A stretch of DNA of 64,000 bases from Pseudomonadota bacterium (GCA_023451825.1 JAEXYA010000037.1:4743-68742), one strand, 5' to 3'. Counted from the stretch's first letter, positions 41,265-51,052 are shown. The notes: generated by a model from the letters alone, not told the origin. Translations and numbers: made by a program.

Positions 41265-43532
41265 CTACAACGAAAGTCCCTCGGCTTCGGCGAATTCGGT
41301 CAGCTTCTGCCGGATCGACACGCTGCCCGATGGCGCATCGAGCAGTTTTGTCATCAGCGCCTCCGCCTTGTTGGCGTCGAGGTCGAGGATCAGCGCCTTC
41401 ACCGGACCATGCGCGGTGGCAGACAGCGACAGTGTGCGATAGCCGAGTGCCACCAGCGCCAGCGCACCGATCGGCTGCGATGCCATCTCGCCGCAAAGCG
41501 AGACATGGCGCTTGGCGGCGTCGCCTTTGCGTACGATCTCGCGCAACACGCGCAGGATCGGCGCCGACAGCGTGTCGAAACGATCGGAGACTTTCGAGTT
41601 GCCGCGATCGACGGCAAACAGGAACTGGAACAGATCGTTGGAGCCGACGGAAACGAAATCGACTTTCTTCAGCAATTCGTCGAGCTGATAGATCAGCGCC
41701 GGCACCTCGATCATGGTGCCGACATCGATGCGCTCCGGCAGCGCATGGCCGTGCTGGCGCAAGTAAGTCAGCTCGCGCTCGATGATTGCCTTGGCCTGAT
41801 CGAATTCCGCCACTTCTGAAATCATCGGGAACATGATGCGCAGCGCACGGCCACCACCGGCACGCAGCAGCGCACGGATCTGGCCGCGCAAGAGGCCCGG
41901 ACGATCGAGGCCGAGGCGGATCGCACGCCAGCCGAGGGCAGGATTCTCTTCGACCACGGTCTCCATGTAAGGCAGCGCCTTGTCGCCGCCGATATCGAGC
42001 GTGCGGAAGGTCACGGGTTTCGGGCCGGCGGCATCGAGCACGGCGCGATAGAGCTGAAGCTGATCGCTGGAACGCGGCAGGCTTTCGCCGACCATGAACT
42101 GCAATTCGGTGCGGAACAGGCCGATGCCTGCCGAACCGGTGTCGTCGATATGCGGCAGGTCGATGATCAGGCCCGCATTGATGTGCAGGTCGACCTTCAC
42201 ACCATCCTTGGTCACGCAGGGCTTGTCGCGCAGCGCCGAATACTGCGCCTGCCGTCGGGCGCGAAAACGGACGCGCTCGGCATAGGCGGATTCGATTTCC
42301 TGCGACGGGCGAATGTAGATCGAGCCCGATGTGCCATCGACGATGATGGCGTCGCCGGGATCAGCAATGCCGGGCGCATTGGCAACTTCGCCAAGAGCCG
42401 GAATGCCGAGCGCGCGTGCGACGATCGACACGTGCGAATTCGCCGTGCCTTCTTCCAGAACGAGGCCGCGCAGTTTCTTGCGGTCGTAATCGAGCAGCGC
42501 CGCAGGACCCATCGCGCGTGCGATGAGAATCGCATTGTCCGGCATCTGCTCGCGCGATGGCGCGTGATCCTGGCCAACCAGCTGACGCATCAGGCGATGG
42601 CCGAGATCTTCGAGATCGTGCAGGCGATCGCGCAGATACGGATCGGTCGAGCGCAGCATGCGCGCGCGGGTGTCGGACTGCACGCGTTCGACGGCTGCTT
42701 CAGCCGTTAGACCCGTTGCGACAGCCTCATGCAGCTTGTGCGACCAGCCGTGGTCGTTGGCAAACATGCGATAGGCTTCGAGCACGTCGCGATGCTCGCC
42801 GCTCTCGGCGACGTCGCCGCGCTCCAGCATGCGGTCGAGATCGGCGCGCAGTTTGGCCAGTGCCGTATCGAGCCGCTTGATTTCTTTCGGCAGGTCTTCA
42901 GCGATGTAATTGGTGATGACGACGCGCGGCTCGTGCAGCACCACATGGCCGAGCGCGATGCCGTCGGAGAGGATCGCGCCGGTCTTGTGGATCGAATGCC
43001 GTGCAGCCGGTTCGGCGCCGGGTTCGGCCAGCGACGACAGCTCGCCCGAGGCGATCATCTCGGCCAGCACCATCGCCGTGGTCTGCAGCGCCTCGACTTC
43101 TTCCTCGACATAAGTGCGCTTGGCGCGGTTCTGCACCACCAGCACGCCGAGCGTGTTGCCGGCGCGCAGGATCGGCACGCCCAGGAATGAATGATAGATT
43201 TCTTCGCCGGTTTCCGGGCGGAAGGCGAAAGCCGGATGGCTCTGCGCATCGTTGAGATTCAGCGGCGTCGCTTCCGACGACACGAGGCCGACAAGGCCTT
43301 CATGCGCATTCAGCACCGTGCGATGCACGGCGTCGCGGTTCAGACCTTCGGTGGCATAGAGTTCGAGGGTGTTGTCGACACGCAGCACATAAGTGGAGCA
43401 GACTTCGGCCACCATATTGGCAGCGATCAGCACCACGATCTTGTCGAGACGCTCCTGAGCGCTGACCTGCTCCGCCATGACTTCACGGAGCCGTCTCAGC
43501 AAGACTCGGGGGCCGCCCGACGCGCTCCGCAT
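41265..43532 (-). CDS. ptsP: Phosphoenolpyruvate--protein phosphotransferase, nitrogen type (EI-Ntr)
   Basis: A 755-residue protein. An N-terminal GAF domain (about 20-170; ERLDKIVVLIAANMVAEVCS) senses small molecules such as glutamine in related proteins. The EI core follows, with the phospho-His in GTANSHVSIVARALGIP and the PEP-binding barrel with ALGWRAIRLGLDRPGLLRGQ. It transfers phosphate from PEP to NPr in the nitrogen-related PTS. The ATG at 43532 (MRSASGGPRVLLRR) has a GGGAGGGGG site eight bases upstream and matches homologues; the upstream Met at 43559 is less likely. Confidence 0.95.
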   Translation of the reverse strand: MRSASGGPRVLLRRLREVMAEQVSAQERLDKIVVLIAANMVAEVCSTYVLRVDNTLELYATEGLNRDAVHRTVLNAHEGLVGLVSSEATPLNLNDAQSHPAFAFRPETGEEIYHSFLGVPILRAGNTLGVLVVQNRAKRTYVEEEVEALQTTAMVLAEMIASGELSSLAEPGAEPAARHSIHKTGAILSDGIALGHVVLHEPRVVITNYIAEDLPKEIKRLDTALAKLRADLDRMLERGDVAESGEHRDVLEAYRMFANDHGWSHKLHEAVATGLTAEAAVERVQSDTRARMLRSTDPYLRDRLHDLEDLGHRLMRQLVGQDHAPSREQMPDNAILIARAMGPAALLDYDRKKLRGLVLEEGTANSHVSIVARALGIPALGEVANAPGIADPGDAIIVDGTSGSIYIRPSQEIESAYAERVRFRARRQAQYSALRDKPCVTKDGVKVDLHINAGLIIDLPHIDDTGSAGIGLFRTELQFMVGESLPRSSDQLQLYRAVLDAAGPKPVTFRTLDIGGDKALPYMETVVEENPALGWRAIRLGLDRPGLLRGQIRALLRAGGGRALRIMFPMISEVAEFDQAKAIIERELTYLRQHGHALPERIDVGTMIEVPALIYQLDELLKKVDFVSVGSNDLFQFLFAVDRGNSKVSDRFDTLSAPILRVLREIVRKGDAAKRHVSLCGEMASQPIGALALVALGYRTLSLSATAHGPVKALILDLDANKAEALMTKLLDAPSGSVSIRQKLTEFAEAEGLSL

Positions 43533-43718
43533 GTGCCGATCCCCCTCCCGCGAAGCCAACAGCCGGGAAAGAGCGTGTTGGCACTAAGCCTCAGAAATCA
43601 ATAGCATTTGCACGGCCGTGCAAACAGGGCACGACCGTGGAAACCGAATCAGATTGTCCGAAACGGCGCCCTCAACCGATACGGTTGCCCCTGACAGGGC
43701 TATACCGGTTTGAGGCTT

Positions 43719-43784
43719 GTTTTGCCAAGCAAAACGCCTGCCAGACGAGAAACATCCCGATCACATCGTAATAACGGATGTTTC
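43719..43784 (-). terminator. Two hairpins behind lysC, possible terminator
   Basis: GAAACATCC (43749-43757) pairs with GGATGTTTC (43776-43784) over an 18-base loop. Further on, GTTTTGC / GCAAAAC (43719-43735) makes a 7-bp stem. Neither has a T run on the minus strand, so termination is uncertain. The 264-base gap may also hold the ptsP promoter. Confidence 0.4.
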
Positions 43785-43796
43785 AGGAAAAATTTT

Positions 43797-45050
43797 CTAC
43801 GCTTTATCGAGACCGTACAGGGTGTGCAGAGTGCGCACCGCCAGTTCCGTATAGGCCGCATCGATCAACACCGAGAACTTGATCTCCGACGTGGTGATGG
43901 CGCGGATATTGATCTGCTTCTCCGACAAAGCGGCAAAAGCCTGGGCGGCGACGCCGGCATGGCTGCGCATGCCCGAGCCGATCACCGAGACCTTGGCGAC
44001 ATCGGTGGCGCTGTCGATACGGGCGAAGCCGATCTTGCCCTTGGCCTGCTCGATGGTCTCCTTGGCGCGGGCGTAGTCGGTGGCCGGCACGGTGAAGGTC
44101 AGGTCGGTGGTCTTGCCGTCTTCGGAGACGTTCTGGACGATCATGTCCACATTGATGTTCGCATCGGCCAGCGGCACGAAGATCGAGGCGGCGACGCCCG
44201 GCTTGTCTTCGATCTGGCGCACGGAAATCTGGGCCTCGTCCTTGGAAAAGGCGATTCCGGTGACGACGTGGCTTTCCATGATTTCCTCCTCGCTGCAGAT
44301 CAGCGTGCCCGGCGGCGTGCCGTGCGGGTCGATATCTTCGGGTTTGTCAAAGCTGGAGCGGACGAAGATCGGCATATTGTGCGTCATGCCGAGCTCGACG
44401 GAGCGGACCTGCAGCACTTTTGCGCCCTGCGAAGCCAGTTCCAGCATTTCTTCGAATGCCACCTTGTCCATGCGATGCGCCTTCGGCACGATTCGCGGAT
44501 CGGTGGTGTAGACGCCATCGACGTCCGTATAGATGTCGCAGCGATCCGCCTTGATGGCAGCGGCCACAGCCACGGCCGAGGTATCCGAGCCGCCGCGGCC
44601 GAGCGTGGTGACGCGGCCGGTGGCTTCATGGATGCCCTGGAAGCCGGCGATCACGGCCACTTCCTTGCGCTCCTTGAAGCGCGTGATCAGCTTTTCGCCG
44701 TCGATCTCGTCGATACGCGCGGAGGCATGGGCGTCCGAGGTGCGGATCGGGATCTGCCAGCCCTGCCAGGAGCGGGCGTCGATGCCGATGGTCTGCAGCG
44801 CGATGGCGAGCAAGCCCGCCGTCACCAGCTCGCCCGAGGCGACGATGGCGTCATATTCGCGCGCGTCATACATCGGCGAGACTTCGTTGCACCAGGCGAC
44901 CAGCTCATTGGTCTTGCCCGACATTGCCGACACCACGACCGCGACCTCGTGACCGGCATCGACTTCGCGTTTGACGTGCTGCGCGACGTTGCGGATGCGA
45001 TCGATATTGGCGACGGATGTACCGCCGAATTTCATAACGAGACGGCCCAT
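43797..45050 (-). CDS. lysC: Aspartate kinase
   Basis: A 417-residue enzyme. KFGGTSV at residues 7-13 and the TTLGRGGSDTSAVAVAAAI segment form the kinase domain; two ACT domains follow (VTGIAFSKDEAQISVRQI and VSVIGSGMRSHAGVAAQAF). It phosphorylates aspartate as the first step to Lys, Met, Thr and Ile. The length fits the class of separate aspartate kinases with feedback by Lys plus Thr. It stands before ptsP on the same strand. Confidence 0.97.
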   Translation of the reverse strand: MGRLVMKFGGTSVANIDRIRNVAQHVKREVDAGHEVAVVVSAMSGKTNELVAWCNEVSPMYDAREYDAIVASGELVTAGLLAIALQTIGIDARSWQGWQIPIRTSDAHASARIDEIDGEKLITRFKERKEVAVIAGFQGIHEATGRVTTLGRGGSDTSAVAVAAAIKADRCDIYTDVDGVYTTDPRIVPKAHRMDKVAFEEMLELASQGAKVLQVRSVELGMTHNMPIFVRSSFDKPEDIDPHGTPPGTLICSEEEIMESHVVTGIAFSKDEAQISVRQIEDKPGVAASIFVPLADANINVDMIVQNVSEDGKTTDLTFTVPATDYARAKETIEQAKGKIGFARIDSATDVAKVSVIGSGMRSHAGVAAQAFAALSEKQINIRAITTSEIKFSVLIDAAYTELAVRTLHTLYGLDKA

Positions 45051-45204
45051 GACGAGTGGTGCATTCCCTGGCGACAGTGGGTAAAGATACCGCGCCCGCG
45101 ACGCGGACGGGTGAAACGGCGCGTATACATAGCGGCGGGTGTGTGGGCAAGCAACCCGCCATAATACCGCTTAGAAAGCCCCGAAACAGGCAGTCTGGAC
45201 GCTT

Positions 45205-45672
45205 ATGGGACGCTATATCGACGATATCCTGCAGCCGGACGAGAAGGTGCTGTATTCGAGCAACCTGCACTGGATCGTGTACTGGAAGGGCATTCTGGGC
45301 TGGATCGTAGCTGTTGGTCTGTTCGTGGCGTCCGGCCAAACGCTGAACCCCAATTTGACGCTAACCGGCCTTGCCGCCGCGGGCATCGTTGCGGTGATGG
45401 CGCTTGTTTTCACCGTTTCCGCCTGGTTCCAGCGATGGATTACCGAAACCGACGTGACCACCTTGCGAGTCGTGCACAAGGAAGGCTTCATCACCCGGCA
45501 GACGTTCGAAATCAGCGTCGACAAGGTCGCCAGCGTCAGGGTGGATCAAAGCATCATGGGGCGCATTCTCAATTACGGCGACGTTCTCATTGAAAGCATG
45601 GGAGAGGACGATCAGAGGATCAAACTGATCTCGTCGCCGCTCGCATTCCGCAGTCACATCACGGCCCGATAG
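45205..45672 (+). CDS. Bacterial PH-domain membrane protein (YdbS/bPH2-like)
   Basis: A 155-residue protein. Two hydrophobic helices (VYWKGILGWIVAVGLFVAS and LAAAGIVAVMALVFTVSAW) are followed by a bPH2-like beta domain with RVVHKEGFITRQTFEISVDKVASVRVDQSI. Family function is unknown; members are membrane-anchored. The stop lies nine bases before the ubiG start, so they likely share a transcript; lysC upstream is divergent. Confidence 0.85.
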   Translation: MGRYIDDILQPDEKVLYSSNLHWIVYWKGILGWIVAVGLFVASGQTLNPNLTLTGLAAAGIVAVMALVFTVSAWFQRWITETDVTTLRVVHKEGFITRQTFEISVDKVASVRVDQSIMGRILNYGDVLIESMGEDDQRIKLISSPLAFRSHITAR

Positions 45673-45681
45673 AATTTCATC

Positions 45682-46440
45682 ATGACCACAGAATCCACTT
45701 TCGCCGATGCCGCCTCCGCTTCCGTCGATGCGGCCGAGATCGAGAAGTTCTCGAAGCTGTCCGAGCAGTGGTGGGATCCGCGCGGGAAAATGGCGCCGCT
45801 GCACAAGATCAATCCGCTGCGGCTGTCCTTCATCCGCGATGCCGCCTGCCGCAAGTTCGATCGCAATGCGCGCAGCCTGAACTGCCTCGATGGATTGCGT
45901 CTGCTCGATATCGGCTGCGGTGCGGGCTTGCTGTGCGAGCCGTTTACGCGGCTTGGTGCTGGTGTAACGGGGATCGATCCGTCGGCCACCAATATCGCCG
46001 CCGCGAACCTGCATGCGGAGAAGAGCGGCCTATCGATCGACTATCGTTGCACGACGGTGGAAGAACTCGATCCCACTGAGCGTTTCGACATCGTGCTGGC
46101 GATGGAAGTGGTCGAGCATGTGGTCGATGTCGGCGCCTTTCTCGACAGCTGTGTTGCGCGGCTGAAGCCGGGCGGACTGATCGTCGTCTCTACCCTGAAC
46201 CGCAACTGGCGCAGCTTTGCGCTCGGCATCGTCGCGGCCGAATATGTGCTGCGCTGGCTGCCGCGCGGCACGCATCAGTGGGAGAAGTTCGTCACCCCGG
46301 ACGAATTGGCGCAGCATCTGGAGCGCAACAAGCTCGGCATCACCGAACAGGCGGGTGTGAGCTACAATCCGATTGCCGATCGTTGGTCGGTGTCGTCGGA
46401 TATGGGCGTGAACTACATGGTGGTGGCGGAAGAGGTGTGA
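45682..46440 (+). CDS. ubiG: Ubiquinone biosynthesis O-methyltransferase
   Basis: A 252-residue SAM methyltransferase. The opening EIEKFSKLSEQWWDPRGKM and the motif LDIGCGAGLLCEP, followed by RFDIVLAMEVVEHV, identify UbiG. It catalyses both O-methylation steps of ubiquinone synthesis. The C-terminal part ending GVNYMVVAEEV is typical. It lies in an operon with the PH-domain gene and is followed by repeats C and D. Confidence 0.96.
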   Translation: MTTESTFADAASASVDAAEIEKFSKLSEQWWDPRGKMAPLHKINPLRLSFIRDAACRKFDRNARSLNCLDGLRLLDIGCGAGLLCEPFTRLGAGVTGIDPSATNIAAANLHAEKSGLSIDYRCTTVEELDPTERFDIVLAMEVVEHVVDVGAFLDSCVARLKPGGLIVVSTLNRNWRSFALGIVAAEYVLRWLPRGTHQWEKFVTPDELAQHLERNKLGITEQAGVSYNPIADRWSVSSDMGVNYMVVAEEV

Positions 46441-46493
46441 GCCAGGCCTGAAGCCGTAAGATGGGTGGGTTCTATCCCCATGTGACGTCGCGT

Positions 46494-46598
46494 CCCCTCT
46501 CCCGCTTGCGGGGGGAGGGTTAGGGTGGGGGTGCCCTACGTGACGTCGGTGGGTGGGCCGGCCCCCACCCCGGCCCACCCCCGAATGCGGGAGAGGGT
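46494..46598. repeat. Long palindromic repeat, family C
   Basis: The left arm CCCCTCTCCCGCTTGCGGGG and the right arm CGAATGCGGGAGAGGG pair, with an inner GGGTGGGGG / CCCCCACCC stem. This fits the abundant intergenic palindromes of Bradyrhizobiaceae. It lies 54 bases behind ubiG. Confidence 0.82.
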
Positions 46599-46619
46599 GG
46601 CACTGCTCTCCGCGCGTCA

Positions 46620-47100
46620 TTACCGATCAACTTTTCAAACAGCCACGTCATATCTGAAATCATGAGTTCGCATTCTCGCGGCGCCGGAGCGTCCGAGGTT
46701 TGCGCAGTTCTCCCCTCGACACATGAGGGGAGGCAGCACGCCGTAAGGCGCGTTGGGTAGCTTTTGACGCTGCTCGTGCCTGCTGGATCGCCAGCAAACC
46801 CGAGCCGCGCAACGCCTTACGGCGCGCCACCGCGACGTCTTTTTGGTCGAAGGACCGTTCTTCCGGGTACTGGGTGCTCTCCCGCAGGAGAGCCATCCGA
46901 CGGATTTCTCCGTCTTCGCCCGCACCACGTCCAGCCGCGCTAGCGGCAGACCCCCATAGTGGGGTCGGACGGTTGCCCTCGACCACCCGAGTGCGTGAGG
47001 CCGCGTGAGCCTCCCGCCCGCAGGCGCCGCATCTTGCTCCGCTCAAAGACGCCTCATGAGAGCGCCCCTCACCGAACAAGACGAGCGGGATATGAACGAC
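46620..47100. repeat. Candidate structured, dispersed intergenic element
   Basis: No gene fits. The stretch contains at least five small hairpins: TGCTGG-ATCG-CCAGCA, CTCTCC-CGCA-GGAGAG, GACGGA-TTTC-TCCGTC, GACCCC-CATAGT-GGGGTC, and long arms CGCCGTAAGGCG / CGCCTTACGGCG separated by about 60 bases. I recall near-identical sequence in other Bradyrhizobiaceae, often mis-annotated as small proteins (139-residue frame on the minus strand), but I cannot check that here. It may be a structured RNA or a mobile non-coding element. Confidence 0.45.
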
Positions 47101-47149
47101 AATGGGAATTTCGTCAAGAACAAAATAAGAACATGGCTTGGAGCCATAT

Positions 47150-47237
47150 GATGGGTTGAGCGTCTTCGCGAAAACCCATCAGCGGAGTTCGCCGCAACGA
47201 CCAAAGATGGGTTTTCGCTGCGCTCAACCCATCCTAC
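47150..47237. repeat. Long palindromic repeat, family D
   Basis: The left arm GATGGGTTGAGCGTCTTCGC and right arm GCGCTCAACCCATCCTAC pair, with an inner AAAACCCATC / GATGGGTTTT stem. It ends 80 bases before the HlyD gene start. Confidence 0.85.
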
Positions 47238-47318
47238 GGCCATGCGATCGGAACCAATCCCTGCGTCAGTTTGTTGCAGCGCATTGTGGTTCGTGCACGC
47301 GTTGTTCCGGATTTCCTC

Positions 47319-48503
47319 ATGGCATCTCCCCAAGCAGCTGAAGTCTCCGAGCTTGAAGATCGCGATCACGCCCAGCCCCGCAACGACGCCGCGCCCCATC
47401 GCGAGGCGCGTGACAAGACCGATGCGCCGGACCATCGCACCGACGACAACGACGACGACAAACCCAAGCCGTCACTGCGCGATCGCCTGCGCCAGCACTG
47501 GGTGCTGACGGCGATCGGCGTCGTTGTCCTCATCGCCGTCATTGCTTTCGGCATCATCTATTGGCTCGACGCCCGGCATTACGAGACCACCGACGACGCC
47601 TTCGTCGATGCGCGCAGTTTCTCCGTCGCGTCCAAGGTCGGCGGCTTTGTCACCACTGTCGATGTCACCGACAACCAGCATGTGGATGCCGGTGCCGTGC
47701 TGGCGCAGATCGATACACGCGATTATGTCGCCGCGCGCGATCAGGCGCAGGCCCAGGTCGAACAGGCGCAGGCCAATATCAAGAATGTCGAGGCGCAGAT
47801 CTTCAGCCAGCAGGCACAGGTGCAGCAGGCGCGCGACCAGGCCGATCAGGCTGCCGCGCAACTGCAATTCGCCGAGCAGGAAGCCTCGCGCGCGCAGGAG
47901 CTGGTGCAGAAGGGTGCCGGCACCGTGCAGCAGCAGCAGCGCACCAAATCCGACCTCGAAGCGCAACAGGCCAATGACAGCCGCGCCAAGACCGGCGTGG
48001 TCTCGGCCGAGCGACAGATCGATGTGCTGAAGGCGCAACAGAAGAGCGCTGAAGCCGGCCTCGCCCAGGCGAAGGCACAGCTCGAACAGGCCGACCTCAA
48101 TCTGAGCTACACGAAGATCACCGCAGCGCAGGCGGGGCGGGTGGTCAAACTCTCCGGCGCCAAGGGCACGCTGGTGAATGCCGGCCAGAGCCTGATGATG
48201 TTCGTGCCCGACGATATCTGGGTCACCGCCAACTACAAGGAAACCCAGGTGACCGACATGCGGCCGGGCCAGCCCGCCGAGATCCGCATCGACGCCTATC
48301 CCGATCACAAGATCACGGGCAAGGTCGCGTCGGTGCAGCCGGGCTCGGGTACCGTGTTCAGCCTGCTTCCCGCTGAGAACGCCACCGGCAACTATGTGAA
48401 AGTCGTGCAGCGCGTGCCGGTGAAGATCGTGGTCGATCAATGGCCGACCGATGTGACCATCGGGCCGGGCATGTCCGTGGTGCCGAAGGTCAAGGTGCGA
48501 TGA
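47319..48503 (+). CDS. HlyD-family membrane fusion protein (EmrA type)
   Basis: A 394-residue protein. An acidic N-terminus of about 55 residues precedes one membrane helix (HWVLTAIGVVVLIAVIAFGII). The EmrA-like lipoyl/beta-barrel part follows, with YETTDDAFVDARSFSVASKV, a Gln/Ala-rich coiled-coil hairpin (about 120-250) and TWVTANYKETQ-like segments near WVTANYKETQVTDMR. It would link the inner-membrane pump to an outer-membrane channel for drug export. Its last codons overlap the MFS gene start. Confidence 0.92.
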   Translation: MASPQAAEVSELEDRDHAQPRNDAAPHREARDKTDAPDHRTDDNDDDKPKPSLRDRLRQHWVLTAIGVVVLIAVIAFGIIYWLDARHYETTDDAFVDARSFSVASKVGGFVTTVDVTDNQHVDAGAVLAQIDTRDYVAARDQAQAQVEQAQANIKNVEAQIFSQQAQVQQARDQADQAAAQLQFAEQEASRAQELVQKGAGTVQQQQRTKSDLEAQQANDSRAKTGVVSAERQIDVLKAQQKSAEAGLAQAKAQLEQADLNLSYTKITAAQAGRVVKLSGAKGTLVNAGQSLMMFVPDDIWVTANYKETQVTDMRPGQPAEIRIDAYPDHKITGKVASVQPGSGTVFSLLPAENATGNYVKVVQRVPVKIVVDQWPTDVTIGPGMSVVPKVKVR

Positions 48504-50110
48504 GCGACGCCACCGCCGGTGCGGGCGGCTGGTCGCCGGAACGCTCGGCGGCGGGCGGGCGCAATCCCTATATGATCGCAGTGGTGGTCTCGATCGCCAC
48601 CTTCATGGAGGTGCTCGACACCACCATCGCCAATGTCGCGCTTCGTCATATCGCCGGCGGCCTCGCCGTCGGCATCGACGAGTCGACTTACGTCATCACC
48701 AGCTATCTCGTGGCCAATGCCATCGTGCTGGCGATCTCCGGCTGGCTCGCCACGGTGATCGGCCGCAAGCGTTTCTACATGATCTGCGTCGCCGTGTTCA
48801 CGCTGGCGTCGTTGCTCTGCGGCTTTGCCTGGAGCCTGGAATCGCTGGTGCTGTTTCGCATCCTGCAAGGGCTCGGCGGTGGCGGCATGGCCACCAGCGA
48901 ACAGGCGATTCTTGCGGACTCCTTCCCACCGCAGAAACGCGGACAGGCTTTTGCCGTCTATGGCGTGGCGGTCGTCGTCGCGCCCGTGGTCGGACCGACG
49001 CTCGGTGGCTGGATCACCGATACGTATTCCTGGCATTGGGTGTTTCTCATCAATGTGCCGATGGGGCTGATTTCGCTGTTTCTGGTCGGCACGCTGGTCA
49101 GCGAGCCGTCCGGTGCCGAAGCCGAGCGCAAGGCGCTGCTGAAAAAGGGATTGCGGTCAGACCTGATCGGTTTCGCATTGGTCGCGATCGGGCTCGGTTC
49201 GCTGGAATTCGTGCTGGATGAAGGCCAGCGTAAAGACTGGTTCGGCTCGCAGATGATCGTGACCTTTGCGGTCATTGCCGCGGTCAGCCTGCTGGCGCTG
49301 ATTCCGTGGGAGCTGACGCGAAAGGATCCGATCGTCGATCTGCGCCTGCTCGGCCGCCGCCAGTTCGGCGCCTGTTTTCTCGTGATGCTCGGCACCGGCG
49401 CGGTGCTGATTTCCACCACGCAGATGATGCCGCAATTGCTGCAGGCGGATTTCGGCTACACCGCGCTGCTTGCGGGCCTGGCATTGTCGCCGGGCGGCAT
49501 CGCCACGCTGTTCATGATGCCCATCGTCGGCCGCCTGATCGGCTTCGTGCAGCCGAAATATCTGCTGGTGTTCGGATCGACGGTGGTGGCGCTGTCGATG
49601 TGGCATCTCACCGGGCTGAACGGCAACATCACCTATGGCTATGCGGCCACCGCGCGCATCTTCCTCGCCATCGGCCTGCCGTTCCTGTTCCTGCCGGTGA
49701 CGACCGCCTCCTATGACGGCATTCCGCCGGACAAGACCAATCAGGCGTCCGCGCTGATCAATGTGGCGCGAAACATCGGCGGCTCGATGGGCGTGGCGCT
49801 GGCGCAGACCATGCTGGCGCAGCGGCAGCAATTCCATCAATCGCGATTGGTGGAGCAGGCGGCGCCGTCAGATATCGGCTATCAGCGCACCCTCGATCAG
49901 GTGACGCGCTATTTCGTGGATCACGGCTCCAGCCAGGCCGATGCGGCCAGCCAGGCGGTGGGCTGGATCGGCAAGACGATTCAGCGGCAGGTGGACCTGT
50001 TGGCTTATATCGATGTGTTCTGGAGTCTGGCGCTGGTCGGCGCTGTCATGATCCCGATTGCGCTGACGATCAAATCGATCGATCTGAAAGCGCCGCCGAA
50101 GGGGCATTGA
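48500..50110 (+). CDS. DHA2-family MFS drug transporter (EmrB type)
   Basis: A 536-residue protein with about fourteen hydrophobic segments. FMEVLDTTIANVALRHIAG is the typical first helix motif of DHA2 pumps; GVAVVVAPVVGPTLGGWITD is motif C. It exports hydrophobic compounds by proton antiport with the membrane fusion protein. The ATG at 48500 overlaps the fusion-protein stop (ATGA). The repeat E lies just behind. Confidence 0.93.
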   Translation: MSDATAGAGGWSPERSAAGGRNPYMIAVVVSIATFMEVLDTTIANVALRHIAGGLAVGIDESTYVITSYLVANAIVLAISGWLATVIGRKRFYMICVAVFTLASLLCGFAWSLESLVLFRILQGLGGGGMATSEQAILADSFPPQKRGQAFAVYGVAVVVAPVVGPTLGGWITDTYSWHWVFLINVPMGLISLFLVGTLVSEPSGAEAERKALLKKGLRSDLIGFALVAIGLGSLEFVLDEGQRKDWFGSQMIVTFAVIAAVSLLALIPWELTRKDPIVDLRLLGRRQFGACFLVMLGTGAVLISTTQMMPQLLQADFGYTALLAGLALSPGGIATLFMMPIVGRLIGFVQPKYLLVFGSTVVALSMWHLTGLNGNITYGYAATARIFLAIGLPFLFLPVTTASYDGIPPDKTNQASALINVARNIGGSMGVALAQTMLAQRQQFHQSRLVEQAAPSDIGYQRTLDQVTRYFVDHGSSQADAASQAVGWIGKTIQRQVDLLAYIDVFWSLALVGAVMIPIALTIKSIDLKAPPKGH

Positions 50111-50121
50111 GTTTGTCATTC

Positions 50122-50208
50122 GTAGGGTGGGCAAAGGAGCGAAGCGACGTGCCCACCTTCATGTGCACGGCGGTTGAAGGTGGGCACGCTGCGCTTTGCC
50201 CACCCTAC
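50122..50208. repeat. Long palindromic repeat, family E
   Basis: Arms: GTAGGGTGGGCAAAGGAGCG at the left and GCGCTTTGCCCACCCTAC at the right, with an inner GTGCCCACC / GGTGGGCAC stem. It lies between the MFS stop and the 3' end of the MBL-fold gene. Confidence 0.88.
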
Positions 50209-50221
50209 AGCAGCGGTGCTT

Positions 50222-51052
50222 TCACACCCCATCCAGAATGATCACCGTCGGCTTCTTCGGCAGCGCGTTGAGCGACATGGTCAATGTCTGCGCGCTGCGC
50301 TGGTCGATCTCGAAACTCTGGCCGATCTTCTGCATGAAATCGCTGAGCGGCGTCATGAAGCGATGCATCGGCAGCACGACGGACGCCCGCAGGCGCTTCG
50401 TGATGTCGGAGACGCCGTCCAGCGACATCGTATAGCTGCCGTCGATCGGCACCATCACGATATCGAGCCGGCCGATGGCGGCGAAATGGCTTTCGTCGAG
50501 CTTGTGATGCAAATGACCGAGATGGCCGATGCAGAGGCCCGCGACCTCGAAGATGAAGATCGAATTGCCGTCCTTCATCATCTCGCCGTTGGAGTCGTCA
50601 TAGACGTAGCGGCGGATATCGGTGGTGACGTTGCGGATCAGCACATCGCCGAAGCGTTCGTGGACCTGTGCGGGCTGCCCGTTTTCGCCCCAGCCATGCA
50701 GCACGGTCTTGATGCGCGGATCGGGATTGAGCGTGTAATGCGTGCTGTGGGCCCGGTTCATCGTCACGACGGTGGGGATGCGATCGAGCTTGTAGACGCC
50801 GTTATAGTCCGTGGCGATGGTCTCGCCGCCGGGGGTGTCGATGTAATAGGTGGAGTGTCCGGCATAGGTGATGGAGACTTCGTCGGCCTTTGTGGCGTTG
50901 CTATTGGCCGACATCCGGCGCAGGCTGACCGGGATGGCGCGGGGCGGACGTTCCGCCATCGCCAGACATTCGCTGCCGCGCGGCGCGTTTTGCGCAAGGG
51001 CCGGCGTCGCGAACCATCCGAGTGCGGCGATAACAGGCAAGAGTCGCAGCAT
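50222..51052 (-). CDS. Exported MBL-fold hydrolase-like protein
   Basis: A 276-residue protein. A signal peptide MLRLLPVIAALGWFATPALAQ is clear. The body is metallo-beta-lactamase-like: SITYAGHSTYYIDTPGGETIATDYNG, CIGHLGHLHHKL, VMVPIDGSYTM, VVLPMHRFMTP. This layout matches the UlaG-like group of MBL proteins in which HxHxDH is absent. The His residues in GHLGHLHHK could bind metal. Substrate unknown. The ATG at 51052 is chosen for the signal peptide. It is divergent from the GAF-LytTR gene. Confidence 0.82.
   Translation of the reverse strand: MLRLLPVIAALGWFATPALAQNAPRGSECLAMAERPPRAIPVSLRRMSANSNATKADEVSITYAGHSTYYIDTPGGETIATDYNGVYKLDRIPTVVTMNRAHSTHYTLNPDPRIKTVLHGWGENGQPAQVHERFGDVLIRNVTTDIRRYVYDDSNGEMMKDGNSIFIFEVAGLCIGHLGHLHHKLDESHFAAIGRLDIVMVPIDGSYTMSLDGVSDITKRLRASVVLPMHRFMTPLSDFMQKIGQSFEIDQRSAQTLTMSLNALPKKPTVIILDGV

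Noticed and set aside
46960..47010. GTGCG-like 5' end of a group II intron
   Set aside because: No domain V-like hairpin and no reverse transcriptase gene are visible.
46660..47079. Overlapping 97- and 139-residue minus-strand frames
   Set aside because: They run through a hairpin-dense block with repeats on both sides and have no recognised domain; more likely non-coding.
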